DNA from: CAITWD01 sp963842065
Lineage (GTDB): Bacteria; Actinomycetota; Thermoleophilia; Miltoncostaeales; Miltoncostaeaceae
NCBI GenBank assembly: GCA_963842065.1
Contig: CAWJEW010000005.1
Coordinates: 1-64,000 of the forward strand
Direction: 5' to 3'
DNA: 64,000 nucleotides
The notes under the pieces were generated by a model. It searched no databases. It saw only the letters and a program-made list of their open reading frames with translations, and had not been told where the DNA came from. Both the position numbers and the translations under genes were made by a program. Positions 45,555 to 55,023 of this stretch are shown one piece after another; positions within the stretch are counted from its first letter, which is position 1; each line of letters opens with the position of its first letter.

Positions 45555-46523
45555 CTACGCCTCGCGCACGCCCAGCGTGCGGCGTAGGAAGTCGTGCTCG
45601 GCGGACTGCGCCGCGTCGGCGACGGTCATCGGCAGCGAGATGAATCCGTGCGGCGCCTCGGGCCAGACGCGCAGTTCGGTCGCATGCCCCGCGGCGCGCC
45701 AGCGGGCCTCCATGAACAGCGTGTCGTCGAGCAGGGCATCTTGGGTGCCGACCGTGAAGATCGCCGGGGGCATGCCGGACAGCTCGGCGAACAAGGGCGA
45801 GATGTCGGGGTCACGGCGCTGCTCGCGGTCGTGCATGGGCAGAAACTGGTCCGCGAACCAATTCAGGATGGGCTCTGAGAGCACGAGGTTGCGCTCGCCC
45901 CACAGACGCTGGCTCGGTGTCATCGACAGGTCGAAGCCGCCGTACTGCAACACGGCCGCGCCGAATGCGCCCGTGATCCCGTGGCGGTCGCGCAGCCGCA
46001 AGAGTGTCACCGCAGCAAGGTGCCCGCCGGCCGAGTCGCCGCCGATGGCCAACTCGCCGACGCCGCCGAGTGTGGCCCTCCCCATCTCCCCCAGCAGCCA
46101 CAATGCGGCTGCCTCGCAGTCGTCGGGCGCCGCCGGGTAGGGGTTCTCGGGGGCCAGGCGGTAGCCCACACTCACGACCGTGAGACCGGTCTCGTGGGCC
46201 AGCCGGTCCAGGCGCGCGTCCTGCATGTCGTTGCCGCCCAAGGTCCATCCTCCGCCATGGATGTGGAGGAACGCTCCCGTGGGCTCCCGCTCCGGTTCGA
46301 TGATGCGCAGCGGGAGCGGGCCGCCGGGACCGCCGATCTCGAGCGTACGAGCCTTGGGCAAGAACACGGGCGGGGGGAAGATGCCGCGACCCTCCCGGCG
46401 GTCGCGGCGCGTCTGCTCCGGCGGGACCGTATGGACCGAGGGCACCGTGGCCAGCAGGCGCTCGAGCTCGGCGTTAAAAGCTCGCGTCTCGGCGAGCAGC
46501 GCTTCAGGGTCGTATGTGGTCAT
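45555..46523 (-). CDS. HSL-family alpha/beta hydrolase (esterase)
   Basis: A 322-residue carboxylesterase of the hormone-sensitive-lipase family. The oxyanion motif HGGGW lies at ~89-93, the nucleophile motif GDSAGG at ~162-167 (Ser164), the Asp in TQDALLDDT and the His in EAPHGFISLP. It should hydrolyse short-chain acyl esters in the cytoplasm. ATG at 46523 is taken as the start (MTTYDPEALL); AGGGG lies 13 bases upstream, rather far. No neighbour suggests a pathway. Confidence 0.88.
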   Translation of the reverse strand: MTTYDPEALLAETRAFNAELERLLATVPSVHTVPPEQTRRDRREGRGIFPPPVFLPKARTLEIGGPGGPLPLRIIEPEREPTGAFLHIHGGGWTLGGNDMQDARLDRLAHETGLTVVSVGYRLAPENPYPAAPDDCEAAALWLLGEMGRATLGGVGELAIGGDSAGGHLAAVTLLRLRDRHGITGAFGAAVLQYGGFDLSMTPSQRLWGERNLVLSEPILNWFADQFLPMHDREQRRDPDISPLFAELSGMPPAIFTVGTQDALLDDTLFMEARWRAAGHATELRVWPEAPHGFISLPMTVADAAQSAEHDFLRRTLGVREA

Positions 46524-46959
46524 GGCGTTTGGCAACCCCTGTCGGTCTGATGATCGTCGCCAGTTCACTCACCCGCCATCGTCTTGGGCGACCGCAAGTC
46601 AGTCGAGGCGGTCTCTTCGCATGAGTTCTCTCGTGTGTGTAATCGTCTCACGCCACCGTCGAGTCTCCCTCGTGGTGCTGGGCGATCACTGCCACTCTCG
46701 CGTGGAGCTCCGAGAGCGTCGGAGGGCGTCGCTCACGCTTTTGGATCGGACAACGAGCGACACTCCCTCGAACTCGCCAACCCACTCGCGTGGCCTCCTT
46801 CCGAGATGTCCCGACACTCCGGCGAGATGACGGTTACTACGACCCTTGCTGACGCGGGCGACGGCATCGATGTCCCGCTCGTGCACAAGGGATACCTAGC
46901 GGCGCGCCCACCATCGACAACCAGTCCGGCTGTGGGCGAGTCGCCGAAGGGCGCGCAAA
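46524..46959. other. intergenic, no gene recognised
   Basis: Nothing recognised in the ~430 bases between the esterase start and the third att-like repeat. Confidence 0.35.
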
Positions 46960-47142
46960 GTGGCAACAGGGTGGCAACGCACCAGCCTGCGCTGCCGCCC
47001 TGCGCCAGCCACAAGCCGCCAGGGGGCGAAACGGCCGCAATTGGCTTGTCCTAGGCACTCAGCGCCACGGACGGCAACCATCGACAAGCGCCGCGGCGTC
47101 CTCGTAATGAAGGGGTCAGCGGTTGGAATCCGCTCGTCGGCT
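46960..47142 (+). repeat. att-like repeat with tRNA-Thr 3' half, copy 3
   Basis: Same elements as copies 1 and 2: GTGGCAACAGGGTGGCAACG, GGGGGCGAAACGGCCGCAAT, TGGCTTGTCCTAGGCACTCA, GCGCCGCGGCGTCCTCGTAA, TGAAGGGGTCAGCGGTTGGA and ATCCGCTCGTCGGCT. The T-loop carries one change (GGTTGGAATCC). A TCACCGGGTGTGAAGG string follows at about 47153. Confidence 0.65.
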
Positions 47143-47396
47143 CTTACTGCGTCACCGGGTGTGAAGGTCCGTGGGTCGCGGATCTCCCCGAGATCATCGC
47201 TGGCCACAGCGGGAATTGGGTCCCCCGAACCAGAGCCCTCGCCGCGGTCTTGCGGACGCGCGGCTCCGGGTCACTGCGCTCCGTCGCTCGGTGGTCGGTC
47301 TGAGTTTGTTCGCCCCACCGCGGATTAGCCAGATCCTTGTCAAGGGCGGTCCTTGCAGGGCCACCCTGCGCCATCGCCGCGTCCGAAGCTGTCCAT

Positions 47397-48288
47397 ATGG
47401 CAGAGGGCCATGCGATCGGCGAGTTCCTGCGCGCGCGGCGCGAGTTACTGCGACCGGAGGACGTCGGCCTCCCGGATGTGGATCGTCGCCGCGTGCCGGG
47501 TCTGCGCCGCTCGGAGCTGGCGATGCTCGGGGGGATCAGTACCGAGTACGACGTCCGCCTGGAGCAGGGCCGCGACCGGCACCCATCGACACTCGTCCTG
47601 GACGCGCTCGCTCGAGCGCTCCAAATTCGACGAGCACGCAACCGCGCACCTCCATCAGCTCGCGGCACCGGCGCCCCGCCGCACACCCCGGCGCAGGACC
47701 GAGAAGGTCCCGGCGCAGATCGATGCGCTGCTGCGGTCTCTCGATCGAACCACGCCCGCCTACGTCAACGATCGGCTCATGAACGTGCTTGCCGCCAACG
47801 AGCTGGCCACGGCGGTGCTACCGCTGCTGGTGCCTGGCAACAACTTCGTCCGTGCCATCTTCCTGGACCCGGTCGCCCGCGAGCTCTACGACGACATCGA
47901 GGGCCGCCAGGCCGCGGCCGCTGCGGGCCTGCGTGCCTTCGCCGGCCCCGACGTTGAGGATCCCGAGCTCACCGAGCTCGTCGGGGAGTTGTCGGTCAAG
48001 AGTCCGGACTTCCGCCGCCTCCGGTCGCGCCACGACGTCAAGCCCATGCACCGAGCCTTGCCCCCGATCGGCATCCGCCACCCCCAACTCGGCCCGATCG
48101 TCCTCCATCACCAGAAGCTCGAGATCCCGGATACCGGCGGGCAGATCCTCGGACTCCTCTATGCAGAACCGGGCAGCGCGAGCGAACAAGCCGTGGCCAT
48201 GCTCGCCGCGACGATGGGGGAACCGAACGCGGCGCAGTCACACGACCATCCGGCTCGGCGTGCACAAACTCCCGCCGAGCGGGCCTGA
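47397..48288 (+). pseudogene. XRE/MmyB-type transcriptional regulator with one frameshift
   Basis: From ATG 47397 the protein reads IGEFLRARRELLRPEDVGLP and VPGLRRSELAMLGGISTEYD, the helix-turn-helix of actinobacterial XRE regulators, up to LVLDALARALQ. At 47623-47625 (an AAA run) the frame changes, and the next frame continues FDEHATAHLHQLAAP, LMNVLAANELATAVLPLLVP, NNFVRAIFLDPVARELYDDI and GGQILGLLYAEPGS, the MmyB-like ligand-binding domain. Dropping one A restores a complete ~296-residue regulator. This may be a homopolymer error rather than true decay. No target operator seen. Confidence 0.75.
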
Positions 48289-48522
48289 TCGAGGTCGCAC
48301 ACGACGGCTGCCGGGGGGGTCCAGACTCTTGGATCACACGATCTCGGCCGCGTCGAGCGCAACGCCGCTGACTCTCGCGCTGCCGTAAAAGCAGGACTCT
48401 CGCCCGCTGCGCCAGCCGGGGCATACGGCACGCGAATCCCGTCATACACGTGAAGCCGCGCGATACCGGGTGCTTCGCCCATCCCGTCCGGCGCGTGCCG
48501 TCAGCTAGAGTCTGCCGGGCGC

Positions 48523-50232
48523 GTGACCGCACCCGACGACACCCCCCCGCGCCAACCCGTCATCCTCGCAATCGACGATGACCCGGAAGACCTCGCCCGG
48601 ATCGCCGAGGAACTGACGCGCCGCTTCGGGTCCGACTACTGCGTCCTGTGCGCCGCCAGCGGCAGCGAGGCCGTCGCAGCACTCGACGACCTTCGGGCGG
48701 AACGCGCCGAGGTCGCGGTCGTCCTCGCCGATCAGTGGCTGCCCGACACCACCGGTGCCGACCTGTTGACCCACGCACGGGACGTCTACCCCGAAGCGAA
48801 GCGTGGGCTGCTGATCCGGTGGGGCGACTGGGCCCACCGCGAGACCGCCGACGCAGTGCTCCGGGCGATGGCGCTGGGTCGCATCGATTGGTACGTGCTC
48901 AAACCCTGGTGCTCACCGGACGAGTTGTTCCACCGCACCGTGGCCGAACTCGTACACGAATGGTCGCGCAACCGGCCCTCGGGCGGAGGACCGATCACGG
49001 TCGTCGGGCAACGCCACGCCCCGCGCACGAGCGAGGTGCGCAGCCTGCTCACACGCAACGGCGTCCCGCACACGTTCCGGTTCGCCGACAGCGGGGAGGG
49101 CCGCGCGCTCCTCGCTGGCCTGTCGCCGGGAATCGGCCTCCCGCTGGTCGTGGGCCTCGACGGCCAGGTCCTCGGCGATCCGACCGACGAGCAGGTTGCC
49201 GAGGCGTGCGGGCTGCCCACCCGCCTGACCGCCCGCGAGTTCGACGTCGCGATTGTCGGCGCCGGCCCTGCGGGCCTGGCCGCGGCCGTTTACGCGGGCT
49301 CGGAGGGACTGCGGACCCTGGTCGTCGAGCGCGAGACGATCGGCGGACAGGCCGGCAGCAGCTCGCTGATCCGCAACTATCTGGGGTTCGCCCGCGGCAT
49401 TGGCGGGGCCGAGCTCACGATGCGCGCGTATCAGCAGGCGTGGCTGTTCGGCGTTCAGTTCCTGATGATGCGCGAGGTCACCTCGCTGCGGGCGGCCGAG
49501 GGCGGGCTTCAGGTCACGCTGTCCGGCGGTGACGAGGTCACCGCGCGTGCGGTCGTGGTGGCGACCGGTGTCACCTACCGACGGCTCGGCATCCCCGAGC
49601 TCGAGGCGCTCAGCGGCGCCGGTGTCTTCTACGGTGCCTCGATCGCCGAGGCGCCGGCCCTTGCCGGGGAGCGGGTCTACGTGGTCGGCGGGGGCAATTC
49701 GGCCGGCCAGGCGGCGCGGTACCTGTCGCGGTACGCGCAGCAGGTCACGATCCTGGTGCGCGGCGATTCGCTGGCACGCAGCATGTCGCGGTATCTGATC
49801 GACGAGATCGACGCGGCTCCAAATATCGACGTCTCGTATGCGACCGAAGTCGTCGGCGGTGGTGGTGATGGCCGGCTCGAGCGGCTCGAGCTCGCCGACC
49901 GCGACACCGGCGCCCGGCGGACGGTCGAGGCGGCTGCGCTGTTCGTGCTCGTTGGCGCCCGGCCGCATACCGATTGGCTGCCGACGTCCGTAGCGCGCGA
50001 TGCCTGGGGCTTCGTGCTCACCGGCGCCGACCTGGTATCCGGCGAGGCCGACCCCGGCTGGCCGCTTGAGCGCTCCCCGTCGGCGCTTGAGACCAGCCTG
50101 CCCGGCTGTTTCGCCGCAGGGGACGTCCGCCACGGCGCGGTCAAGCGCGTGGCGTCGGCTGTCGGCGACGGCGCCGTCGTCGTGACGCAGGTGCACGAAC
50201 ACCTCACGCGCGAGGCGGCGACCGGCGCGTAG
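48523..50232 (+). CDS. response-regulator receiver fused to thioredoxin-reductase-like FAD oxidoreductase
   Basis: A 569-residue protein. Residues ~12-135 are a receiver domain (acidic IDDDPED, phospho-acceptor Asp70 in LADQWLP, Lys127 in LKPW). Residues ~155-235 resemble a glutaredoxin-like module without cysteines. Residues ~238-560 are a thioredoxin-reductase fold with FAD motif AIVGAGPAGLAAAVY, NADPH motif VYVVGGGNSAGQAARY and the CFAAGDVRHGAVKRV flavin end. The redox CxxC of true thioredoxin reductases is replaced by FYGASIAEA (~369-377). The family is widespread in actinobacteria; its partner and substrate are unknown. GTG start with no clear ribosome site. Confidence 0.85.
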   Translation: MTAPDDTPPRQPVILAIDDDPEDLARIAEELTRRFGSDYCVLCAASGSEAVAALDDLRAERAEVAVVLADQWLPDTTGADLLTHARDVYPEAKRGLLIRWGDWAHRETADAVLRAMALGRIDWYVLKPWCSPDELFHRTVAELVHEWSRNRPSGGGPITVVGQRHAPRTSEVRSLLTRNGVPHTFRFADSGEGRALLAGLSPGIGLPLVVGLDGQVLGDPTDEQVAEACGLPTRLTAREFDVAIVGAGPAGLAAAVYAGSEGLRTLVVERETIGGQAGSSSLIRNYLGFARGIGGAELTMRAYQQAWLFGVQFLMMREVTSLRAAEGGLQVTLSGGDEVTARAVVVATGVTYRRLGIPELEALSGAGVFYGASIAEAPALAGERVYVVGGGNSAGQAARYLSRYAQQVTILVRGDSLARSMSRYLIDEIDAAPNIDVSYATEVVGGGGDGRLERLELADRDTGARRTVEAAALFVLVGARPHTDWLPTSVARDAWGFVLTGADLVSGEADPGWPLERSPSALETSLPGCFAAGDVRHGAVKRVASAVGDGAVVVTQVHEHLTREAATGA

Positions 50233-50235
50233 GCC

Positions 50236-50610
50236 TCACATGCGCTCGACGAGCGCGGCCCGCCAGGCCGGCGGCTCGAAGGGCGTGGCCCAGTACCCCG
50301 TCTCCTTGCAGATCCGGCCGTCCCGCATCTCGAACACGAAGATGCAGTCGTAGCCGACGCCGTCGTAGTCAAGATGCGCCTCGGCGATCACCAGGTCGGG
50401 AGCGGAGGTGATCCGGCGCGGGGTGATCGTCGGCAGGGTCTCCATGCGGGCGTAGACCGCCCGGCGCACCTCCGCCCCCCGGATCCGCTCTCGCGACTGC
50501 GGCCATTCCATCACCGCGTCCTCGGTGAAGACCTCATCCATCACGCCGACCTTCTTGGCGTTGAGCCCGTCGATGAGCCGCTCGACGGTCTGCACGTTGT
50601 CATCTGACAT
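50236..50610 (-). CDS. SnoaL-like/limonene-epoxide-hydrolase-like NTF2-fold protein
   Basis: A 124-residue protein with NVQTVERLIDGLNAKKVGVM, EDAVMEWPQS, IRGAEVRRAVYARMETLPT and the final strands CIFVFEMRDGRICKETGYW, typical of SnoaL-like domains. No enzyme is implied by visible residues. AAGGAG lies seven bases before the ATG, inside the end of the upstream regulator gene, whose stop codon overlaps the start of this gene by 11 bases. The two genes should be translated together. Confidence 0.8.
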   Translation of the reverse strand: MSDDNVQTVERLIDGLNAKKVGVMDEVFTEDAVMEWPQSRERIRGAEVRRAVYARMETLPTITPRRITSAPDLVIAEAHLDYDGVGYDCIFVFEMRDGRICKETGYWATPFEPPAWRAALVERM

Positions 50611-53176
50611 CGCCACACTCCTTTGCGAGCTCGAGCAGCTCGGGAAACGCGAGGGCCGCACCCCGGGCCCAGGCTGCGTTGCGGACGTCTGGCGCCAGCG
50701 TAGCCCCGATCGCGGCATCGACATCCCACGGCTCCACGATCGCCTCCGGTGGATGCGCGGAAAGGTTCGCCCGCAGGGTGTCCGCCCCGGCGGCCAGGGC
50801 CACCGCGCGCTCGGGACGGCCCGCCTCGACCTCCAAGCGCGACAGCGCCTCGAACACGTACACCGTGCTCGGCACCTGCCCGGACTCGGCGTGCAGTCGC
50901 AGCGCCTCGAGCAGGTGCACCCGGGCCGCGTCCGGCTCGCCCTCGGCCCGCTTGGTGCGACCCAGGTCATACAGGGCGTTGGCGAGCCCGTACGTATCCC
51001 CCACCTCGCGCAACACCACGACGGCCTCCTCGAGCGTGGCGCGCGCCGCGGGTTGGTCGCCGCTCCGGTGCTGGGTCATCCCGAGCGCCTGGAGTGCCAG
51101 GCCGGTCCGGCCGCGGTCGTGACGCAGGCGACACTCGCCGAGGATCTCCGCGAAGGCCGCCTGTGCCGCGGGCCAGTCCGCGTTGGCCGCCGCCACCCAG
51201 CCAAGGCTGTAGAGCACATCATCCGCACCGACCGCATCGCCGATCGCCCGGAACGCCTCGAGCGCCGCCCGGTAGTCGATCTCGGCCTCCGCATAGCGCT
51301 CCTGCCAGTAGCGCAGCCCCGCCAGTTCGGCGAGCGCCCGGGCACGGGTGCCCGGCGTGCCGCCGGATGCACCCAGCAGTCGCACGAACCAGGTCTCCCC
51401 CTCGCGGACATGGTCGTGCGCCAGCCAGAAGCGCGCGAGTCGGTTGGCGATGCGCAGCCCGCTCTCGGGATCAGCCTCGAGCGACCAGCCAAGCGCGGCG
51501 CGAAGGTTGTCGTGCTCGCGCTCGAAGGCCGCGCCGTCACGCTCGGCCAGTCCGCGGAACCAGGCCAGGTGGGAGTCGCGCAGGGCGGTCAGCTCCCCGG
51601 ATGCCTCGAGCTGATCCAGCGCGTACTCGCGAATCGTCTCGAGCATGCGAAACCGGGGCTCGGCTCCATCGGGCTCGTCGCGCACCACGAGGCTCTGAGC
51701 CACGAGCGCGTCCAGCCCGTCCAACGCGTCCGGAGCATCGGCGACGGTCTCGGCAGCCTCGAGTGTCCACCCGCCGCGGAAGACCGCCTGACGGCGAAAA
51801 AGCGTCCGCGCCGGCGGGTCGAGGAGCTCGTGGCTCCACTCGATGGTCGCGCGCAACGTCTGCTGGCGCTCGGGAGCGTCCCGCGCACCGCCGGTGAGCA
51901 GGCGCAGGCGATGGTCGAGGCGCAGGCGGATCGCCTGTGGGGTGAGCACGCGAAGCCGCGCCGCCGCGAGCTCGATCGCCAGGGGGAGCCCGTCGAGAGT
52001 CGCGCAGATGTCGGCGACCGCATCGACGTTCTCGGCGGTCAGCCTGAACTCGGGATCGACGCGCCGGGCGCGTTCCACGAACAGCTGCACCGCGTCGCTG
52101 GCGCCCAGCGTCACGGGGCCTGCCCCCCGCTCGGCGTCCGGGAGCGCGAGCGGGCCGAGGCGGTATTCCGCCTCACCGCCGACGCGCAACGGCGCGCGAC
52201 TGGTCGCGAGCACGCGGACCCCGGGACCCACGGCGGCGATCTGCGCGACGAGTGGCCCGGCGTCCGGCAGCTGCTCCAAGTTGTCGAGCACAAGGAGCAA
52301 TTGCGCATCGGCGAGTCGTGCGAGCACCACGTCCTCGGGTGATCGCCCAGGCTCCTCGGGCAGCTCAAGACTCCGCGCGATCGCCGGGGCGACCAGCGCT
52401 GGGTCCCGGAGGGCCGCGAGCCCGACGAACACCGCCCCGTCGGCGTACCCGGTGCCGGTGCGGGCGGCGACCTCGACGGCGACGCTCGTCTTGCCGGTTC
52501 CGCCCGGCCCGGTCAGCGTGACCAGCGGTGCCCGCTCGAGGAGCGCGCAGATGCGCTCGATGTCGGCAACCCGTCCGATGAAGCTCGTCGTACGGGTCGG
52601 AAGCACGATCAGCCGGCGCCCGAGCGCGCGCAGCGGTGGGAACTCACCCTCCAGTCCGTCGATGCAGATCTGGAACAGGCGCTCGGGCCGCGGCAGGTCC
52701 TTGAGCCGGTGCGCACCGAGGTCGCGGAGCGAGATCCCTGGGGGCAGCGCCGGCGCGACGAGCGCGCGCGTCGCCTCCGAGATGACCAACTGGCCGCCGT
52801 GGGCGGCGTCGGCGATCCGGGCTGCGCGATGCACCTCGAGGCCGGCGTAATTCGCGCCCGCGACCTCCGCGGCGGCAGTGTGCAGCCCCATCCGGACCCG
52901 CACCGGGCTGCCCTCGGGCCACGGGGCGTCGGCGAGCGCGCGCTGGGCGGCCGTCGCCGCCGCGAGCGCGCGCTCCGGAACCGCAAACGCGGCGAAGACG
53001 CTATCGCCCGCCGTGCTGACTACGACGCCGGCGTGTGCCGCGACGGCCTCGCGCAGGATGGCGTCGTGGAGCTCGAGGACGGCGCCCCATGAGTCGCCAA
53101 GGCGATCGGCGAGCCGCGTGGACCCCTCGATGTCGGTGAACAGAAACGTGACGATCCCGCTGGGTAAGCCAGGCAT
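50600..53176 (-). CDS. class III adenylate/guanylate cyclase-domain ATPase regulator (AfsR/MalT-like)
   Basis: An 858-residue signalling protein. The N-terminal cyclase domain has the metal Asp in FTDIEGSTR (Asp15) and STAGDSVFAAF (Asp58); the transition-state Asn of the usual VN-x-AAR is His116 (VHRAAR), Arg120 is kept. An AAA/NB-ARC-type ATPase follows with GPGGTGKTS (~223-231), LLLVLDNLEQL and DGLPLAIELAAARLRVL. The C-terminal ~300 residues are tetratricopeptide-like repeats. No DNA-binding domain is visible. ATG at 53176 (MPGLPSGIVTF) has GGTGAGAG upstream. It overlaps the SnoaL gene, which it may control or assist. Confidence 0.85.
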   Translation of the reverse strand: MPGLPSGIVTFLFTDIEGSTRLADRLGDSWGAVLELHDAILREAVAAHAGVVVSTAGDSVFAAFAVPERALAAATAAQRALADAPWPEGSPVRVRMGLHTAAAEVAGANYAGLEVHRAARIADAAHGGQLVISEATRALVAPALPPGISLRDLGAHRLKDLPRPERLFQICIDGLEGEFPPLRALGRRLIVLPTRTTSFIGRVADIERICALLERAPLVTLTGPGGTGKTSVAVEVAARTGTGYADGAVFVGLAALRDPALVAPAIARSLELPEEPGRSPEDVVLARLADAQLLLVLDNLEQLPDAGPLVAQIAAVGPGVRVLATSRAPLRVGGEAEYRLGPLALPDAERGAGPVTLGASDAVQLFVERARRVDPEFRLTAENVDAVADICATLDGLPLAIELAAARLRVLTPQAIRLRLDHRLRLLTGGARDAPERQQTLRATIEWSHELLDPPARTLFRRQAVFRGGWTLEAAETVADAPDALDGLDALVAQSLVVRDEPDGAEPRFRMLETIREYALDQLEASGELTALRDSHLAWFRGLAERDGAAFEREHDNLRAALGWSLEADPESGLRIANRLARFWLAHDHVREGETWFVRLLGASGGTPGTRARALAELAGLRYWQERYAEAEIDYRAALEAFRAIGDAVGADDVLYSLGWVAAANADWPAAQAAFAEILGECRLRHDRGRTGLALQALGMTQHRSGDQPAARATLEEAVVVLREVGDTYGLANALYDLGRTKRAEGEPDAARVHLLEALRLHAESGQVPSTVYVFEALSRLEVEAGRPERAVALAAGADTLRANLSAHPPEAIVEPWDVDAAIGATLAPDVRNAAWARGAALAFPELLELAKECGDVR

Positions 53177-54138
53177 GACTCTCACCAACGTTGGCGGCGC
53201 AACCATTGTGGGACACGCGGGCGGCGGCTGTCCACTCTGGCCGCCCCGTGTCGCGCTTCCCATCGTCGTCCGGCGCGGGCCTCGGGTCCGGCTGAGCCAC
53301 GCTGCCCGCCCGTCCTCGAGGCGCCAGCCTTCGGCGTCCGCAGACCAGGCCCGAGGGCCGCTTCCCGTGTGAGATCATGGCGCCGAAATGCGATCAATCC
53401 ACAGGGCTCACGCCTCGATCACGACTCGGGTGCCAGTCGCGCCTCGGCAGCCCGCACCTACGGACCACCGCCTCCGGGCGACGACCGCACGTCGAGGTGA
53501 CAACGCGGATCCAGTGCGGGTGGTCCACCGCGCCGTCAGGCCTCAGGCACACCCGCGAAGACGCCGCCGCTCGTCACGTCGAATTGACTCGCGTCGGCAT
53601 GCAGCGGAACATGCAGACGCCGGGTCTCGGGGGTCTCGATGGGTCCCTTTCAGCGTCACCTCGACAAGCGCGCGCACGACGTTGAAATCGTCGTTCCGCC
53701 GCTGGAGGCGCTCGCCGAGCACTTGGTTGCCCTTCCGGCGGCGCCGCCCGTGCCGGCACATCTGCGCCGAGGCAGCCTGCTGACGCCACACACAGGCGTT
53801 GCTCCCGCCACCCGGGTCTCGCAGGTCGAAGCGCTCGTGGTGCGCGGTGAGCTGCTGGCCGAGGGCCTGCGCTTGGGCCCGTCCCGTGCGCGTCCACGTG
53901 GCCGCGAGCTGACGTCGTGGCGGAGGGAGGCGTCACTCATGGTGGCCTACTTCCGCATCATCGATCCCGAATGGCTCGCCGGTTACGAATCAGCGCTGAC
54001 GAGTCGAGACAGGCGCCTCATCAGTTCCATGTGGTGAGCGCACGCAGCGATGAGCGCAAGGAACGCGGCCATCCGCCGTGACGCTACGTGCGCCGTGGTC
54101 GGCGGAGCACAGCGCGCACGGCCAGTGCTGCCGGCGTC
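53177..54138. other. intergenic, one doubtful frame
   Basis: Almost 1 kb, with only the low-confidence plus-strand frame at 53639. No repeat, tRNA or hairpin of note was recognised in 53177-53638. Confidence 0.35.
53639..54037 (+). CDS. possible hypothetical protein
   Basis: A 132-codon frame with G/C at most third positions and plausible stretches (VVPPLEALAEHLVALP, QVEALVVRGELLAEGL, YFRIIDPEWLAGYESALTS). No family recognised, and the ribosome site (GGGGG) is weak. It may be a remnant or chance frame. Confidence 0.3.
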   Translation: MGPFQRHLDKRAHDVEIVVPPLEALAEHLVALPAAPPVPAHLRRGSLLTPHTGVAPATRVSQVEALVVRGELLAEGLRLGPSRARPRGRELTSWRREASLMVAYFRIIDPEWLAGYESALTSRDRRLISSMW

Positions 54139-55023
54139 TCACTCCGGCGGGTCGGCGGGTTCGGAGTCCGCGGTCATCGTCGCTGGCGCGGTCTGCGTGA
54201 GCACCGCGACAGACACGCACATGGCCGCGAACGCAAGGATGGCGAGCACGACCCGCAGCGTGTCGGCGGTGAACGTCTCCTCGAAGACCCACACGCTGAG
54301 CGCAATGCTGACGATCGGGTCGACGATCACCAGAAACGGCTGCGAATAGCTCAAGGGGCCGACGTGCAGCGCCATCTGGTAGAGGACCTCGGCCGCGAGT
54401 GCTGCGAGCGCGAGAGCGTAGACGGGCCAGTGTGCAAACAGGCCAGACACGCCGAACTGCGACAGCGTCTCGGTGGTGGTCTTGATGAAGGTCGCGACGA
54501 GTGCCCACATGGCGGCGGTCGCCGAGCCGAGCAGCGCGGCCCGACGCCTCCGGGATCCAAACAGGCCCAGCACCGCGAGCACGCCCGCAAGGCCCACCGT
54601 GGCGAGGGTGGCAGCGATCCAGACCCCGCCGCTCGGGGCGGTGGTCCCACCCTGGGGCTCGGACAGCGCCACGAAGATCGCCACGGTGAGGCACGTGAGC
54701 GCAGCCGACCACCACGTGATCTGGCGGATCGTTTGGTGGATCCACACGCGGCGCAGCACGAGAACGAAGACCAGTTCGGTGACCAACAGGGGCTGGACGA
54801 CCGACATCTGGCCGGCATTCAGCGCAAGCGCCTGGAAGACGAACGCCCCGGCGACCGCTACCCAGCCGAAAAGCCACAGCGGACTTGTGAACAGGTAGCG
54901 CACGAGCCGCCAGCCCTTGGACCGGCGGGGATCACTCGTGCTCGCAACATGTTGGGTCGCGACGTTCAGGGCATTGCAGAACGCTGCCAACAACGCGTAG
55001 AGGATTGTCACGCTAGACGTCAT
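54139..55023 (-). CDS. DMT-superfamily (EamA-like) transporter
   Basis: A 294-residue membrane protein with about nine hydrophobic segments. It begins MTSSVTILYALLAAFCNALN and contains FQALALNAGQMSVVQPLLVT and LYQMALHVGPLSYSQPFLVI, the two related inverted halves typical of drug/metabolite transporters (helix 3 motif ALN-G---VVQPLL). Substrate unknown. ATG at 55023 starts right before the first helix; the frame extends 17 Arg-rich codons further upstream. No ribosome site is seen. Confidence 0.8.
   Translation of the reverse strand: MTSSVTILYALLAAFCNALNVATQHVASTSDPRRSKGWRLVRYLFTSPLWLFGWVAVAGAFVFQALALNAGQMSVVQPLLVTELVFVLVLRRVWIHQTIRQITWWSAALTCLTVAIFVALSEPQGGTTAPSGGVWIAATLATVGLAGVLAVLGLFGSRRRRAALLGSATAAMWALVATFIKTTTETLSQFGVSGLFAHWPVYALALAALAAEVLYQMALHVGPLSYSQPFLVIVDPIVSIALSVWVFEETFTADTLRVVLAILAFAAMCVSVAVLTQTAPATMTADSEPADPPE

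Noticed and set aside
50525..52342. A 605-codon plus-strand open frame
   Set aside because: It is antisense to the cyclase/ATPase regulator, whose motifs are unmistakable on the minus strand.
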